Of a stretch of 64,000 nt of DNA, positions 22,758 to 34,004 are shown one piece after another. The position numbers and the translations under genes were made by a program. The first letter of the stretch is position 1; each line of letters starts with the position of its first letter. Source of the DNA: Megamerina dolium. Lineage: Eukaryota; Arthropoda; Insecta; Diptera; Megamerinidae. The notes under the pieces were generated by a model. The model saw only the letters and a list, made by a program, of their open reading frames with translations, was not told the DNA's origin and made no database searches. The stretch covers positions 54,063,948-54,127,947 of the forward strand of contig OY978525.1 of assembly GCA_963854835.1 (NCBI GenBank). Reading direction: 5' to 3'.

Positions 22758-23960
22758 TTATCGACGATGCCCCGTGCTCAGCAACAATTGCCTAGCAAGG
22801 GGATTCGGATGATTGTGTAATTTTTGAATGTAGCTTCTGCAGGACTTTGCAACTTCCTCAGAAATTGTGGGTACGTTTAAAACTTGATGGATGTTAACGT
22901 TCCTCATATACCAAGGCGCGTTTACAATAATTCGCAGACACTTGGATTGTATTTGCTGCAATTTTTCGATATTTGAGGGAGATGCGGTGCCCCAAAACTG
23001 AATACCATAAGTCCAGATTGGCTTCAGGATTGCTTTATATAATAGCACTTTGTATTCGAGATTCAACTTTGATCTTTTGTGTAACAGTCACAGTCACCAT
23101 AACTGATTAATTTTAAGCTTGATCTGAGTTTTCTTTGCATCTCTGTGATTTTTCCAGGTCAGCCTTCTGTCGAGGTGAATACCCAAGTACTTTGTTGAGG
23201 AACATTGTGGAACTGATTGGCCATTAATTTTAAGTGGGGGACATGTATCTGGCCTTAGCGTGAAGGTTACATGTACGCTCTTTGATTCATTGACTTTTAT
23301 ACGCCATTTTGCTAGCCAGATTTCGAGAGAATCGATATGAATCTGCAGGAGTTTAGTAGCTTCTATGGGGTTAGAGCGAGAGCACAATATTGCCGTATCA
23401 TCAGCAAAGGTCGATATAAATGTATAGTTATTGCTGGACATATCTGTAGTGTATAAGAGATACAGTAAGGGGCCCAAAACGCTTCCCTGAGGAACGCCAG
23501 CGTGAATATCCAATGGATTTGTTGTGTAATCCTTGTGATGTACGAGAAATTGTCTTTTCGTGAGGTAGCTACTAAGCAATGAGGAGACATTTGCAGGCAG
23601 TAATAGTTTGAGTTTGTAAATAAGGCCATCGTGCCATACTTTATCGAAAGCTTGAGTGATATCAAGAAAGACAGCTGAGCAATACTTTTTTTCTTCAAAA
23701 GTGTTCCTTATCAGAGTTACAATGCGGTGGACTTGTTCTATTGTGCCGTGCTGTTTTCTAAATCCAAACTGATGTTGAGGAATCAGTTGGTTGAGATTAA
23801 TAAATGGAGTTATATTCATGACAAGTAGCTTTTCGAATACTTTAGAAAGTAGAGGCAGGAGGCTGATAGGTCTGTACGATGCAACTTTTGTAGGGTCTTT
23901 TCCTGGTTTTGCTATCATAATAATTTTTGAAGTTTTCCAGCATTTGGGATAGAGGTTCAA
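22758..23960 (-). pseudogene. J1b ORF2 reverse transcriptase portion
   Basis: A 288-residue open stretch (23094-23960) holds PKCWKTSKIIMIAKPGKDPT, the SYRPISLLPLLSKVFEKLL block, motif A (DITQAFDKVWHDG), AGVPQGSVLGPLLY and motif C (FADDTAIL). After a frame change near 23066-23094, a 102-residue stretch (22758-23066) gives the thumb (LKPIWTYGIQFWGTASPSN). All core RT motifs are intact, but the N-terminal part of the domain is removed by the deletion upstream. Confidence 0.85.
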
Positions 23961-24001
23961 CTCAACCGGTTCAATTCAACCAGAGGTAGCTCTGGTTGAA
24001 T

Positions 24002-24740
24002 TTTTCGAGTGCTGAGTCTACATCGTGTCCATTTCTTAATACAGTACTCAGAGGAAGATGGAAATTTATATATTTCTTGAATTTTGACCAGTCTATTTTC
24101 TTTCTAACGCAATTCCCTTGGGGCTTGGTGATTTTATAGATATTACCGTGGGTGAGTGGTCAGATGATAGATCATAATTACACTCTGTGGAGATATTTTC
24201 ATCTGCAAACCTTCCGCAACTCCAAAGTCTATGAGATCGGGTATTTTACTCTTGTCCGTCGGCCAATATGTCAGTTGACCATTTGAAATAACATCGTAGC
24301 TATGGTTAGTGATGATTGAACATAGTCTTCTGCCTTTTGGAGTTATTAAGCGGGAGCCCCAGTGAGTGTGTTTGGCGTTGAAATCGCCAGCAACCAAGAA
24401 TTTGCTACCAAGAGTTGAGAAACATTCTTTATAATGCTGCTCGGCAATACCGTATCTTGGGGGTCAGTATATCGCAGATATTACTAGTTTAGAGATGTAT
24501 TCTTCCAGACATATAGATGTTGCTTGCAAGTAGACGCTACTGAAATCTCCGAGAACATGATGTTTTATTCTGCTTTTTATCAATATGGCAGTTCCTCCGC
24601 GTGCCTTACCATGCGGATGATTTGTGGTGTACAGTTTGTAATATGGTTTTTGGTAGCAATTTTTGTCAGTGAAATGGGTCTCAGATATCATCATTATGTC
24701 GATCTAGCTGGATTCAAGGAATTGAATTAGCTCCAAACGG
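24002..24740 (-). pseudogene. J1b ORF2 endonuclease portion, broken
   Basis: Minus-strand segments carry the endonuclease in two frames: MMISETHFTDKNCYQKPYYK (24464-24694) and VAGDFNAKHTHWGSRLITPK (24143-24397). The GDFNAKH catalytic block is intact. A short deletion near 24740 removes part of the ORF2 start region (the WNANGLSQH segment of J1a). The frame between the two parts is broken near 24400-24464. The SDHS motif is shifted out of frame near 24160. Confidence 0.75.
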
Positions 24741-24763
24741 TGCATAGTGGCATATCTTGAGAC

Positions 24764-26690
24764 AACGCATGGTCTGGATAGCAATGTTTGGAGTAACATC
24801 GATTGATTTTTCATCATTTCTTGCATCATTGTTTGCATTGAGTTCATGAATTGGTTCATATTCTGAATTAATGTTTGAAGCAAATGTTCAAGGGTACTTG
24901 GCTGTTGGGTGGGAAGTGAGTGTTTCTGCTCATTATTTACATTGCTTTGTTGGTGTGGGTTTTGTTTTAACACGCTAGCGGTTGAATTGGTTTAATTCTT
25001 GTTTGGGATTGCAGAGAAGAATTGTGTTGCATCAATATTTTGTCTCTTACTTGAGTTGGCTATCTGAGTTTGCTCAACTGGTTTTAGAGGTTGATTGCTA
25101 GCGGAGAAATTTAGCTTTAGGGTTGTATATACTGGGCAACCTCTATAATTTGCGGTGTGATTACCTCCACAATTGCTGCATTTTTTCATGCTAGCATCGC
25201 CTTTAGATTTTGGGCATATGTTCGATTTATGGAGATCTCCACAAATCACACAAACAGCTGGCAGGGTACAATATGTCTTAGTATGTCCATATTCTTGGCA
25301 GTTACTGCACTGAGGAGTCCAGTTCTCTTATGGGGTTCTTCGATTGTGATTTTGCGATGCAATAAATATCGAATTTTATATATGGGGTGTACTTCACCTT
25401 TTTTAGGGGTTTTGTTTCAGGCTGATGCTCAATACGATGTAACGGTTGAGGTATATTGCTCTTGTTGAGAATGTTGAATACTGTTTTGGCTTGAAACCCT
25501 TCTTCCTGAAGGGCAAGTTTGATTTCGTTAATATCAACGTTGGGTTCGACGCCTTTGAGTACAACGATTTAGCCCTTACTACTTTTTAGCTGATATGTGG
25601 CACTTAAAGCCCCAAAGGGCTCATTGGCCTAGCTTCTCTTCCATTACTGTTGTGCGTCTTAAATTTTGGCAGAACACTTGTGACATCACTTTTTCTGAGC
25701 AGAGTTCTTTTTAGAAGCTTTTTCGTGGCAAGTTGTTACTGTCGGAAGAATTGCCAATTGCTTGCCGACAGGTGGGTACCGTTCGAAAGAAAAATCTTTT
25801 CTATATTAAATTTGTTATGCATCAGCCGGGTATTGAACCACGACCTACAGATCAGAAGGCGAACACACTAACCACTGAGCTACGGCACCCACAGCTGATA
25901 TGTGTAGTAATTCTTTTTTACAGCATCAAATTCCGCAATTACTTTGCGATAATGAGTTTCGCTGTAGATTTGCACTTTCGTTTCCTCAATTTGGCCTTTG
26001 CGAATAGGAAGAACGTGGAAATTCTTTGGTCCTAAAGGACTTGTAATTCTAGAAATCAACTTATCTGAGTTGCGTTCTCTTAAGAAAATGGGTGGGGGTT
26101 TGAAATTTTTCTTGGAGAAAATATTTTCGTCACTTTCATCACCTGAAAGCAGAGCGTATCTATTTTCCGAACTAATAGGGGCAGTGTTCTGCTTTTGAAT
26201 TTTTGTTGAATTCATTTGTTTTGAATTTTGTGGACTTCTTTTTCGCTTTACTACAGTAATGTAGCGATCAATTCCAGTTTGAACAGCAACTGGTTCTTTA
26301 TTAGTCATCGCACTAGTTGCTTTAACTACTGGGTCATGCACTTCAGTAGAAAGGCCGATATTTGTTTGCTTTGATGTTGTAGCTGTTGGTGTTACAGCAG
26401 GAGAAGCGCATTGTACACTCCACGGTATAGAGGGAGATAGTATATCACGAGAGAACAAATTATTTTTTTTGTATGTATTTATTGTTGCAAATTTTGATGT
26501 AGTGTTAGAGTGAGGAATATGTGCAGGCAAAAGATTTGCACTGTTACTTTTACTTGTGCAGTGTGTATCATCTGATTTTTTTGATAATGCACTTATCGGG
26601 GGGGTTTACGCGGGTGATTGCAAATTATTGTTTACACACACATTAACAGGCGATTGCCGTTGCCGGAGAGGAGAGCGCTGAACACTCATA
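24764..26690 (-). pseudogene. J1b ORF1 gag, split by SINE copy D
   Basis: Pieces match J1a ORF1 closely: the Met/Gln-rich C-terminus (24704-24973), the zinc-knuckle region (24992-25330, with CSNCGGNHTANYRGC), the PRE_C2HC-like part interrupted by the SINE, and a 216-residue N-terminal stretch (25880-26530) with RYITVVKRKRSPQNS. Extra stops lie near 25000 and 25320. The SINE cuts the frame after the YYTYQL residues, so the protein cannot be made. Confidence 0.8.
25600..25892 (-). mobile_element. tRNA-derived SINE, copy D
   Basis: Minus-strand copy with the complete tRNA-like head next to 25892 and the GTGCC end next to 25600. About 45 bases of the body are missing near 25665. A 12-bp direct repeat (AGCTGATATGTG) at 25588-25599 and 25893-25904 is a target-site duplication and equals the uninterrupted sequence in J1a. 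It lands in J1b ORF1, so it is younger than J1b. Confidence 0.9.
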
Positions 26691-26930
26691 TTACAATCAA
26701 AATGTTTGCAAACGATATTATTATTATTTTTTTTTTCTTTGATTTTATTGTTCTTTTTGCTTATTTGTATCAGCGATAAAAAACCACAGAAATAACTCCT
26801 TGAGTTTACTTACCGTCTTTTCGCAATATATTTAATTTTTTTTACCGAGATCAATCACTTTTCCGACTCTATCAAAGGAGAGATGCGAAACACGTCCACT
26901 CTTATGGTGGTGGTGACTTTCACATAAACT

Positions 26931-27573
26931 TTAAAATTTGAGCCAGTCTCTTCTTTTATAGTCGAGCTTACTTTTACCACTTTTCTGATAAGAGTTGGAG
27001 AAGATTGTTATTATCGTAGGGGTGTTATCGGAGGACAACTCTAAAGAGAAGTGCACAAGAGAACGTACATTATTAATACCTCTAGTGACAGCGAAGTCAA
27101 TAAGATCTAGAATCTTCCGTCTGTCAGATGGCCAGTATGTAGGCTTGCCATTGAACAAGACGTTAAGTCCAAGAGCATTTATCCCAAAAAAAGAACTTTT
27201 TGCGTTTGTATGTTTTGTATTGAAATCTCCAGCAGCAATAAACTTAGTGTTGAGACCAATACAAACAATTTGTATTGTTCCTTATCTATATTAAACCTGG
27301 GTGTGCAATATATGGCTGAGATTGGCAAGCATTTGACGTATTCTTAGAGCTGTATACTCGTTGCCTGCAAATAGTTGGTACAGTAGCCTTGCAAGCTTTG
27401 CCACCAAGGTGTTTGGTGTCATAAACTTTGTAACCATCTATTTGGAAACAGTTTTTCTGAGTGAGGTAAGTTTCAGAAATTAGCATTAGATCTATTGAGT
27501 TTGCATTGAGGAATAATTTGACCTCATTTTTGTGCTGACTTACGCCATTTGTGTTCCAGTGGCATATCTTCAT
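26931..27573 (-). pseudogene. J2 ORF2 endonuclease remnant
   Basis: At the minus-strand start (27573) MKICHWNTNGVSQHKNEVKL gives the first endonuclease strand, followed by LMLISETYLTQKNCFQIDG (the catalytic Glu in SET). After a frame break come FNTKHTNAKS-like residues, NGKPTYWPSDRRKILDLIDF and a SLELSSDNTPTI segment, where the usual SDHSP motif has Asn for His. The piece ends at RRDWLKF, where J1b is inserted. Inactive. Confidence 0.7.
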
Positions 27574-27689
27574 TCATGGTTTTGCTAGAGTGGTTGCAAA
27601 AGCAAATTTTGGTTACGTAAGTTGGTTTGGGTAAGACGTATTCAACGGTTGTGTTTCGCTAGAGGAGATTTCTGGCAAAACTCTTGCGG

Positions 27690-28340
27690 GAGGAACAGTT
27701 TTAACATGCTTTGGCAAGCTTATTTTTTATATGCACGTATACAGAGCAGCCTCTGTAGTTTGCAGTGGGATTTTCTCCACAATTACTGCATTTTTGGACA
27801 CTAGAGGCGACTTTTGGCTTCGTGCAGTTTAGTGAATAATGAAGATCACCACAAATGACACATGCACTTGGAAGTGTGCAGTATTTGTTGGTGTGCCTAT
27901 ATTCTTGGCAGTTAAGACATTGAACTGGTCCGATTCGTTTGTGGGTCTCTTCTATCAAGATTTTTCTGTGCAAAAGATAGCGGAGGTTGTAAATATGATG
28001 AGATTCGCCTTTTCTCAGATTTGAGTTGAGCGGCAGAAGAATTTTCTCTTTATTACGTATGTTATACACAGAGTTTGTCTCTCAGCCCTCTTGGGATAGG
28101 GCTTCTCTTATTCCGTTGACATCAACGTTAGCTTCAATCCCTCTTACGACAAAAACAATGCCTTTGCTACTTTTTAACTGGTAGGTGAAATAGCTTTTCT
28201 TGTGTGTCTCGAAGAGCTCAACAACTTTGCGGTAGTTCGATTTGCTATATATTTGTATTTTTGTTTCATGTATATTACCCTTTAGTATAGGGACAACATG
28301 AACCGAACCTTTTATTTGGTTGGCTGTAGCATGTATAGTT
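27690..28340 (-). pseudogene. J2 ORF1 gag remnant with zinc knuckles
   Basis: A 122-residue stretch (27701-28069, minus) contains CLNCQEYRHTNKYC, CVICGDLHYSLNC and a CSNCGENPTANYRGC cluster. These are three CCHC-type knuckles with the spacing seen in the intact J1a ORF1. In the third, the His position holds Pro. Upstream in other frames (28080-28340) lies a degraded PRE_C2HC-like segment (SSKGIVFVVRGIEANVDVNG). It would have packaged the element RNA. Confidence 0.7.
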
Positions 28341-29507
28341 TTTACGTTACTATTACTGATATAGGTAAACTGTTACTGGTATAGGTGATCTGGTGGTGTT
28401 TTCGCAAGTTAACGTGTCTAACTGCCTCAACCGGGTGGGGCTAGCGCACTCCTTGTTGAACTCTTCGCAAGTCAACTCACTGTCTGTCATGTAGATTGAT
28501 CTGAGCGCTATGTGATGATATCTTTATTTGTTAATCCCAGGTAGTTATGTAGCTTGCTCTGCTTACTATGTGATGGCGCCTTCATTATTATTAATGGGGG
28601 CCATCCATGTAGTGACCACCGGCCAACGTCCTCTTGGCACCAGCTGGGAGGCGGTTGAACTGATTTGCTATATATTTGTATTTTTGTTTCATGTATATTA
28701 CCCTTTAGTATAGGGACAACATGAACCGAACCTTTTATTTGGTTGGCTGTAGCATGTATAGTTTTTACGTTACTATTACTGATATAGGTAAACTGTTACT
28801 GGTATAGGTGATCTGGTGGTGTTTTCGCAAGTTAACGTCTCTAACTGCCTCAACCGGGTGGGGCTAGCGCACTCCTTGTTGAACTCTTCGCAAGTCAACT
28901 CACTGGCTGTCATGTAGATTGATCTGAGCGCTATGTGATGATATCCTTATTTGTTAATCCCAGGTAGTTATGTAGCTTGCTCTGCTTACTATGTGATGGC
29001 GCCTTCATTATTATTAATGGGGGCCATCCATGTAGTGACCACCGGCCAACGTCCTCTTGGCACCAGCTGGGAGGCGGTTGAACTGATTTGCTATATATTT
29101 GTATTTTTGTTTCATGTATATTACCCTTTAGTATAGGAACAACATGAACCGAACCTTTTATTTGGTTGGCTGTAGCATGTATAGTTTTTACGTTACTATT
29201 ACTGATATAGGTAAACTGTTACTGGTATAGGTGATCTGGTGGTGTTTTCGCAAGTTAACGTCTCTAACTGCCTCAACCGGGTGGGGCTAGCGCACTCCTT
29301 GTTGAACTCTTCGCAAGTCAACTCACTGGCTGTCATGTAGATTGATCTGAGCGCTATGTGATGATATCCTTATTTGTTAATCCCAGGTAGTTATGTAGCT
29401 TGCTCTGCTTACTATGTGATGGCGCCTTCATTATTATTAATGGGGGCCATCCATGTAGTGACCACCGGCCAACGTCCTCTTGGCATCAGCTGGGAGGCGG
29501 TTGAACT
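28239..29507. repeat. 423-bp unit in three near-identical tandem copies
   Basis: Copies run 28239-28661, 28662-29084 and 29085-29507. Each joins about 150 bases of J2 ORF1 sequence to about 273 bases of the RTE 5' region, so the unit spans a TE-TE junction. Only a handful of substitutions separate the copies. The breakpoints share GA (CGATTTG against TGAGTGG). The arrangement suggests duplication after RTE copy E inserted. Confidence 0.95.
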
Positions 29508-29722
29508 GAGTGGCGAAAATCTCCTCGGTTAGAGGTTGTGCGTTGGGTTTGGGAACCGCCATATAAAAAATCCCAGCAATGAAAAAAACAGCAATGCCTC
29601 GGATAAGGACTACCGCTTTTGTTGATGACCCCCGCAAACGAAAAAAGTACCATGATTTACGGATATGCACCTGAATGTCGAGTCCTGTTATAGGGAAGGT
29701 GCCTCTATGATTGTGCTGGTTG
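28388..29722 (+). mobile_element. RTE-like LINE copy E, 5' part only
   Basis: Plus-strand sequence matches the 5' region of the long copy at 53709 (GGTCTGGTGGTGTTTTCGCA and onward), but the first part is present three times through the 423-bp duplication. The ORF start with MPRIRTTAFVDDPRKRK is present near 29594, after which a lost base (CACCTGAATGTC) shifts the frame. It stops abruptly at 29722, where the poly(T) of J3 starts. The remaining 3' part is not found beyond J3. Confidence 0.8.
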
Positions 29723-29869
29723 ATTTTTTTTTTTTATTATACATTTTCTTTATTTATTGAATCTATTTCTAAAGAATCTAACAATAAGTTTTAAAATCTT
29801 AATCTAATTCAACAACAGTAACTCTTTGTTATCTAGAGCAATGTTTTTTGTACGATGCTCTTCTTTTTA

Positions 29870-31990
29870 TTGGAAGGATGGCAGGTCCTTTCTCCGAAGG
29901 AGCGAAGTATTGAGCAAGGTTCTTGCTAGTGTGTTTGGATGCCTTTGTAATCTTCTAGTATATTTTTGTCTAGTATTTTTAACTTCAATTTCTACCATTG
30001 GGATATTTAAGTCATTGTGTATACATTCATTTCTAATATACCATGGTGCACCAGTTATCATCCTTAACATTTTAGACTGAGATCTCTGTATGATTTCAAA
30101 ATTGCTATTACTAGTGTTCCCCCATAATTGAATTCCGTAACTCCAAAATGGCTTTATTATGCTGTTGTAAAGTAGGACCTTGTATTTCAAGTTTAATGGG
30201 GATCTGAAATTGATGAGCCAGTGCAGAAAAGAAGCTTTTAATTTCATCTGAGTTCTTTTTGCTTCGATGTGCTTGCGCCATGTCTAAGTGTATCCCTAGG
30301 TAGGTGACTGCATTTGTATGAGTTATGGCGATATTATTTAGAGTAACTGTCGGGCATGTGCTTTTGTTAAGTGTGAACGTTACATGTTTATATTTGGACT
30401 CATTAACTTTTATGCGCCAGTTAGATAACCATTTTTCAACAAGTACTAAATGCTCCCCTAAATCCGTAGATGCCTTAATTGGGTTTCGATTACGGCTTAG
30501 AATAGCAGTATCGTCAGCAAATGTAGATGTCAACAACCGTGCATATGTTGGTAGATCGGAAGTATATAATACATATAGAATGGGGCCAAGAACGCTACCC
30601 TGTGGAACTCCGGCTTTCATATTGAATTCTTCTGTGGAAAAGTCTTTATATTTTACAACAAAACGACGGTTATCTAGGTATGATTCTTGTATTTGGTGGG
30701 AGCTTTCTGGTAGAAGTTTTCTTATTTTATACTTTAGCTCTTCATGCCACACTCTATCAAATGCCTGAGCAACATTGAGGAATATAGCTGAACAATACTC
30801 TTTGTATTCAAATGCTTTCCGTATCTCATTGATAATTCCGTTGACCTGCTGTGGAGGAATTCGAAAGTCGTTTGCGGGCGGATTGGGCTGGAACACATTA
30901 CATAAATGTATAGCAAATGTGTTGGCTTTTTCTTTTTCAGTGCGTGACCAATTTCCGACATGATTTCTGATTGGAAATTCTGCATCAAGTGGCGTTTTCA
31001 GCTTTTTGTAAAAGTTCCAAAGCGAATTTGTTTTGGTAGTCATAGGAGAAAGCTTTTCGATATACTTTAGCTTTTCAAATTCCTCATCCTGTTTTAATGC
31101 TTCTTTCAGAGCTCTTTCAGCACACGTAAGTCTTTGATGCAGGTGACCGGCATGTCCGCCATTCTCTTCTACGCCGGCGCTTTTCATTAACGAGTTTATC
31201 AATTTGGGTGTTGGTGGCTATACGAACATTCTTTTGTTTTTGGTAATCACGTGGGGTTGTAACTATTGCAGCAGTAGTGAGCATGGTATTGACGATGTTT
31301 AGATTATCATCGATGTCGATCTCAGACTGAATTCCAGGACTGTTGTTGATATGACTACTTATATACTTTTTGTATTTCAGCCAATCTGTTTTTGGGGATG
31401 TCAGCCTAAATGGTAGTTTTGACAATGGAGGGCGTTCATTTAGATAAAATAATACAGGAGAGTGATCTGAGGATAGTTCGTAACTTATTTCGGCAGTGAC
31501 AATATTTCGATTAAGGTTTCGAACGACTGCAAAATCAATCAAATCAGTCTGTTGGCCAATATGTTGGCTAGCCAGGAGACACGAAATTGAGCATGTTTTG
31601 TGGATTTATTATAGTGTTATACAGTTGCCTTCCTTTAGGATTTATTAAACGAGAGCCCCAATACGTATGTTTGGCTTTATAATCACCAGCCGCCAAGAAT
31701 CTCTTTCCTAGCTTGTCAAAAAATTCTTTAAATATTTTTTCGGTTATTTAAAATCGTGGTGGACAGTACACAGCTGAAAGTGTTATATTTTTGTTAAGCC
31801 ATTGCAGACATATTGAAGTAGCTTGTATGTAGTTTCCTGAATATTCTTCAAAAGAATAATGTTTAATTCTGCTTCTAATGAGAATGAGAATGAGAATGTA
31901 TTTGGGTCGTTTTTGTTAGAAGCATATGCTGATGTCTGATGGAGATCTCAAGTATTGCGTTTGGTAAATAGGATGTGTTTCATTCTATTT
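29870..31990 (-). pseudogene. J3 ORF2 remnant (endonuclease and RT, internally deleted)
   Basis: A 363-residue open stretch (30111-31202) carries a linker region, then passes from FRIPPQQVNGIINEIRKAFE straight to FLNVAQAFDRVWHEEL (motif A). The RT N-terminal fingers are therefore deleted in frame. AGVPQGSVLGPILY and FADDTAIL (motif C) are intact and SYLDNRRFVVKYKDFS is well kept. A thumb piece (29867-30247) follows in another frame. Endonuclease parts upstream include SYELSSDHSPVLFYLN (31117-31542) and broken FLAAGDYKAKHTYWGS-like residues near 31680. Not functional because of the deletion and frame breaks. Confidence 0.8.
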
Positions 31991-32330
31991 TAGTTTTTTG
32001 AATTCGGGAATCAATTCAACTTTTAACATTGGCTGTGGGACCTTATTTTTATTGACAATATTTATAACTGTTTTTATCGGAAAGCCTTTTTCTTCCAGTG
32101 CTTCCTTTATATCATTTGGTTCTACCTTCGGATCTATACCTTTGACGATAACAATAAGACCTTTGGAACTTTTGAGCTGATATGTGTAAACGTTTTTGTT
32201 GTTTTCATTGAGAAATTTGGCAATGGCGCGGTAATTGTCTTCATTATATATTTGTATTTTTGTCTCTTTAATGTTTCCTTTCGTTAGCGACACGATATGG
32301 AAGTTATTTTGGCCAGCTATGCGCGTTAGA
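31985..32330 (-). pseudogene. J3 ORF1 fragment (PRE_C2HC-like region)
   Basis: A 102-residue stretch starts MSLTKGNIKETKIQIYNEDN and includes LKSSKGLIVIVKGIDPKVEP and KEALEEKGFPIKTVINIVNK. It parallels the region just before the zinc knuckles in J1a ORF1. The knuckles themselves are missing: sequence passes almost directly to the ORF2 endonuclease. The fragment is cut upstream by RTE copy F. Confidence 0.75.
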
Positions 32331-32347
32331 TAGTCTCCTAATTCTTG

Positions 32348-34004
32348 CTTCCAGCGTGATGGACGTGAAATCGATCCGTGCTGCCAACATCGACTGGGAT
32401 GTTGCAGCTAAGGCGCGCACATGTTTATGTGTCGCAAATAACAGGAGAAGTCCCACACAGAGAAAGCTCGACTTCAGTAAGCGGCGATCACCAGAGACAG
32501 CAGATGCATTTGCCACTCGACTATCGGATCTGCTTATGCAGAACACTCCCCCACTTGATGATACATGCGCACGGTGGACACATATATTCCACTCCATGAC
32601 TACTGCAGCCAAGGAGGTAATCGGTTACTACCGGCCTCTGAGGAATGAGTTGTATGATCAGCAGTGTCGCGACGCTACCGCAGAGAAAGACGGCGTCTAC
32701 AGAAAAACCCTGCGTGCAGGCACAAGGCCAGCTATTAAGGAGCGTTTCTTGCGTCTTTTCAGGCGCAAGAAAAGAGAACAAGAAAGACGCGAGTGCGAGG
32801 AGATAGAGATGTGTACCGACAAGAATGAGACTCGATAACCCCAATTACAGATGATGGTGTTGATATTCCACCACCCGACTATGACGAGGTTGAAACGGCC
32901 ATTTTAAGGTTGAAGAACAACAAAGCTGCGAGTTGTTTAAGACCGGAGGCGATGAGCTGATCACCCGCATGCACCAGCTCATAAGCAGAATATGGTCGGA
33001 TGAAAGCATGCCTGATGATTGGAGGCTCAGTGTTCTCTGTCCTGTACATAAAAAAGGAGACCCCACAATTTGCGCCAACTACCGTGGAATAAGTCTCCTG
33101 AGCATCGCATGCAAGGTTCTATCGAGCGTGCTGTGTGAAAGGTTGAAGCTTATGCTCAGCAACCTGATTGGACCGTATCAGTGTGGCTTCAGACCTAGTC
33201 AATTTACCATCGACCAGATCTTCAACAAAAGTGTCATGCATGCGACGATATTGACATAATCGGAATGAACACTCGAGCAGTCAGTGCAGCATTCTCAGAG
33301 TTGGAAAGAGAGTCGCGTCGGATGGGTCTTACGGTGAACGAGGGCAAGACGAAGTACCTAGTGTCAACAAACAAAGAGTCTCGGCGTCTTGGACAGGACT
33401 TTGTTTATCTTGGAACCAGCATCAACAACTGTAATGACGTCAGCCTGGAGGATAACTCTTGCTAACAGGTGCTACTTTGGGTTAAGTAAGCAATTAAGAT
33501 GTCGAGCTTTCTCTCGAAGAACGCAAATTACACTCTACAAGTCTCTTATCATGCCTGTCCTAACATATGGCGCTGAAGCCTGGACAGTTTCCACCTCGGA
33601 TGAGCGAATGCTTGGAGTTTTCGAGAGAAAAGTCCTACGCAAGATCTTTGGACCTATTTGCGTTGGTGGCGAGTACCGAATAAGGTACAACCAAGAGCTG
33701 TACGAGTTGTATGCCGATATTGACATAGTAAAGCGCATCAAAATCCAGCGGCTGCGCTGGCTAGGTCATGTCGAGCGAATGGAAGAACACGTTCCAGCTA
33801 AGAAGGTGTTATATTCGGAACCCGCTGGAGGACGACGCAGAAGTGTAAGACCTAACCTCCGGTGGAACTACCAAGTACTGGAGAACCTGACGGCGCTTGG
33901 AATTTCTAACTGGCGCCAGATAACAAAGAACAGAAATGGCGAAGCATGTTATTTTCGGCCTAAATCGATATTCGGTTGTTACGGCCACGTAAGTAAGTTA
34001 GTAA
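32348..34004 (+). mobile_element. RTE-like LINE copy F, 5'-truncated, inserted in J3
   Basis: The copy starts inside the endonuclease (VMDVKSIRAANID) and runs to the TAAG-type tail near 33990-34004. Three deletions are visible by comparison with copy H: after NETR at 32836, in the LKNNKAA region near 32925, and across RT motif A near 33220. A 218-residue stretch (33389-34045) gives the intact C-terminal region: YGAEAWTVSTSDERMLGVF and [20 protein letters not shown]. It splits J3 ORF1 on the opposite strand. Inactive. Confidence 0.85.

Larger units (their letters stand above)
22577..26930 (-). mobile_element. Jockey-type LINE J1b, antisense near-full-length copy
   Basis: This minus-strand copy is nearly identical to J1a (36478-41114) over most of its length. 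It has a poly(T) block at its 3' end (22577 onward), the same 3' UTR, RT and endonuclease parts, ORF1 and a 5' UTR whose start (AGTTTATGTGAAAGTCACC) corresponds to that of J1a. A deletion of about 630 bp removes the endonuclease-RT linker and part of RT at 23956-24000. SINE copy D interrupts ORF1. Candidate flanking repeats (TTGAAATTT against TTAAAATTT) are imperfect. It is defective. Confidence 0.85.
21374..28388 (-). mobile_element. Jockey-type LINE J2, antisense, split by J1b
   Basis: Two blocks, 21374-22566 and 26931-28388, form one degenerate minus-strand Jockey copy. The left block resembles RT and the linker; the right block holds the endonuclease and the ORF1 zinc-knuckle region. Coding resumes on the far side of J1b at nearly the point where it stopped (DWLKF on one side, the linker helix on the other), so J1b inserted into J2. 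The 3' end is missing at the LOA-2 boundary. Its 5' part is interrupted by RTE copy E at about 28388. Confidence 0.7.

Noticed and set aside
28239..29507. CRISPR-like or satellite array
   Set aside because: Only three contiguous units without spacers, each made of pieces of two known elements; this is a tandem duplication.
30325..30768. 147-residue plus-strand ORF
   Set aside because: It mirrors the J3 RT on the minus strand (motif C region) and has no domain of its own.
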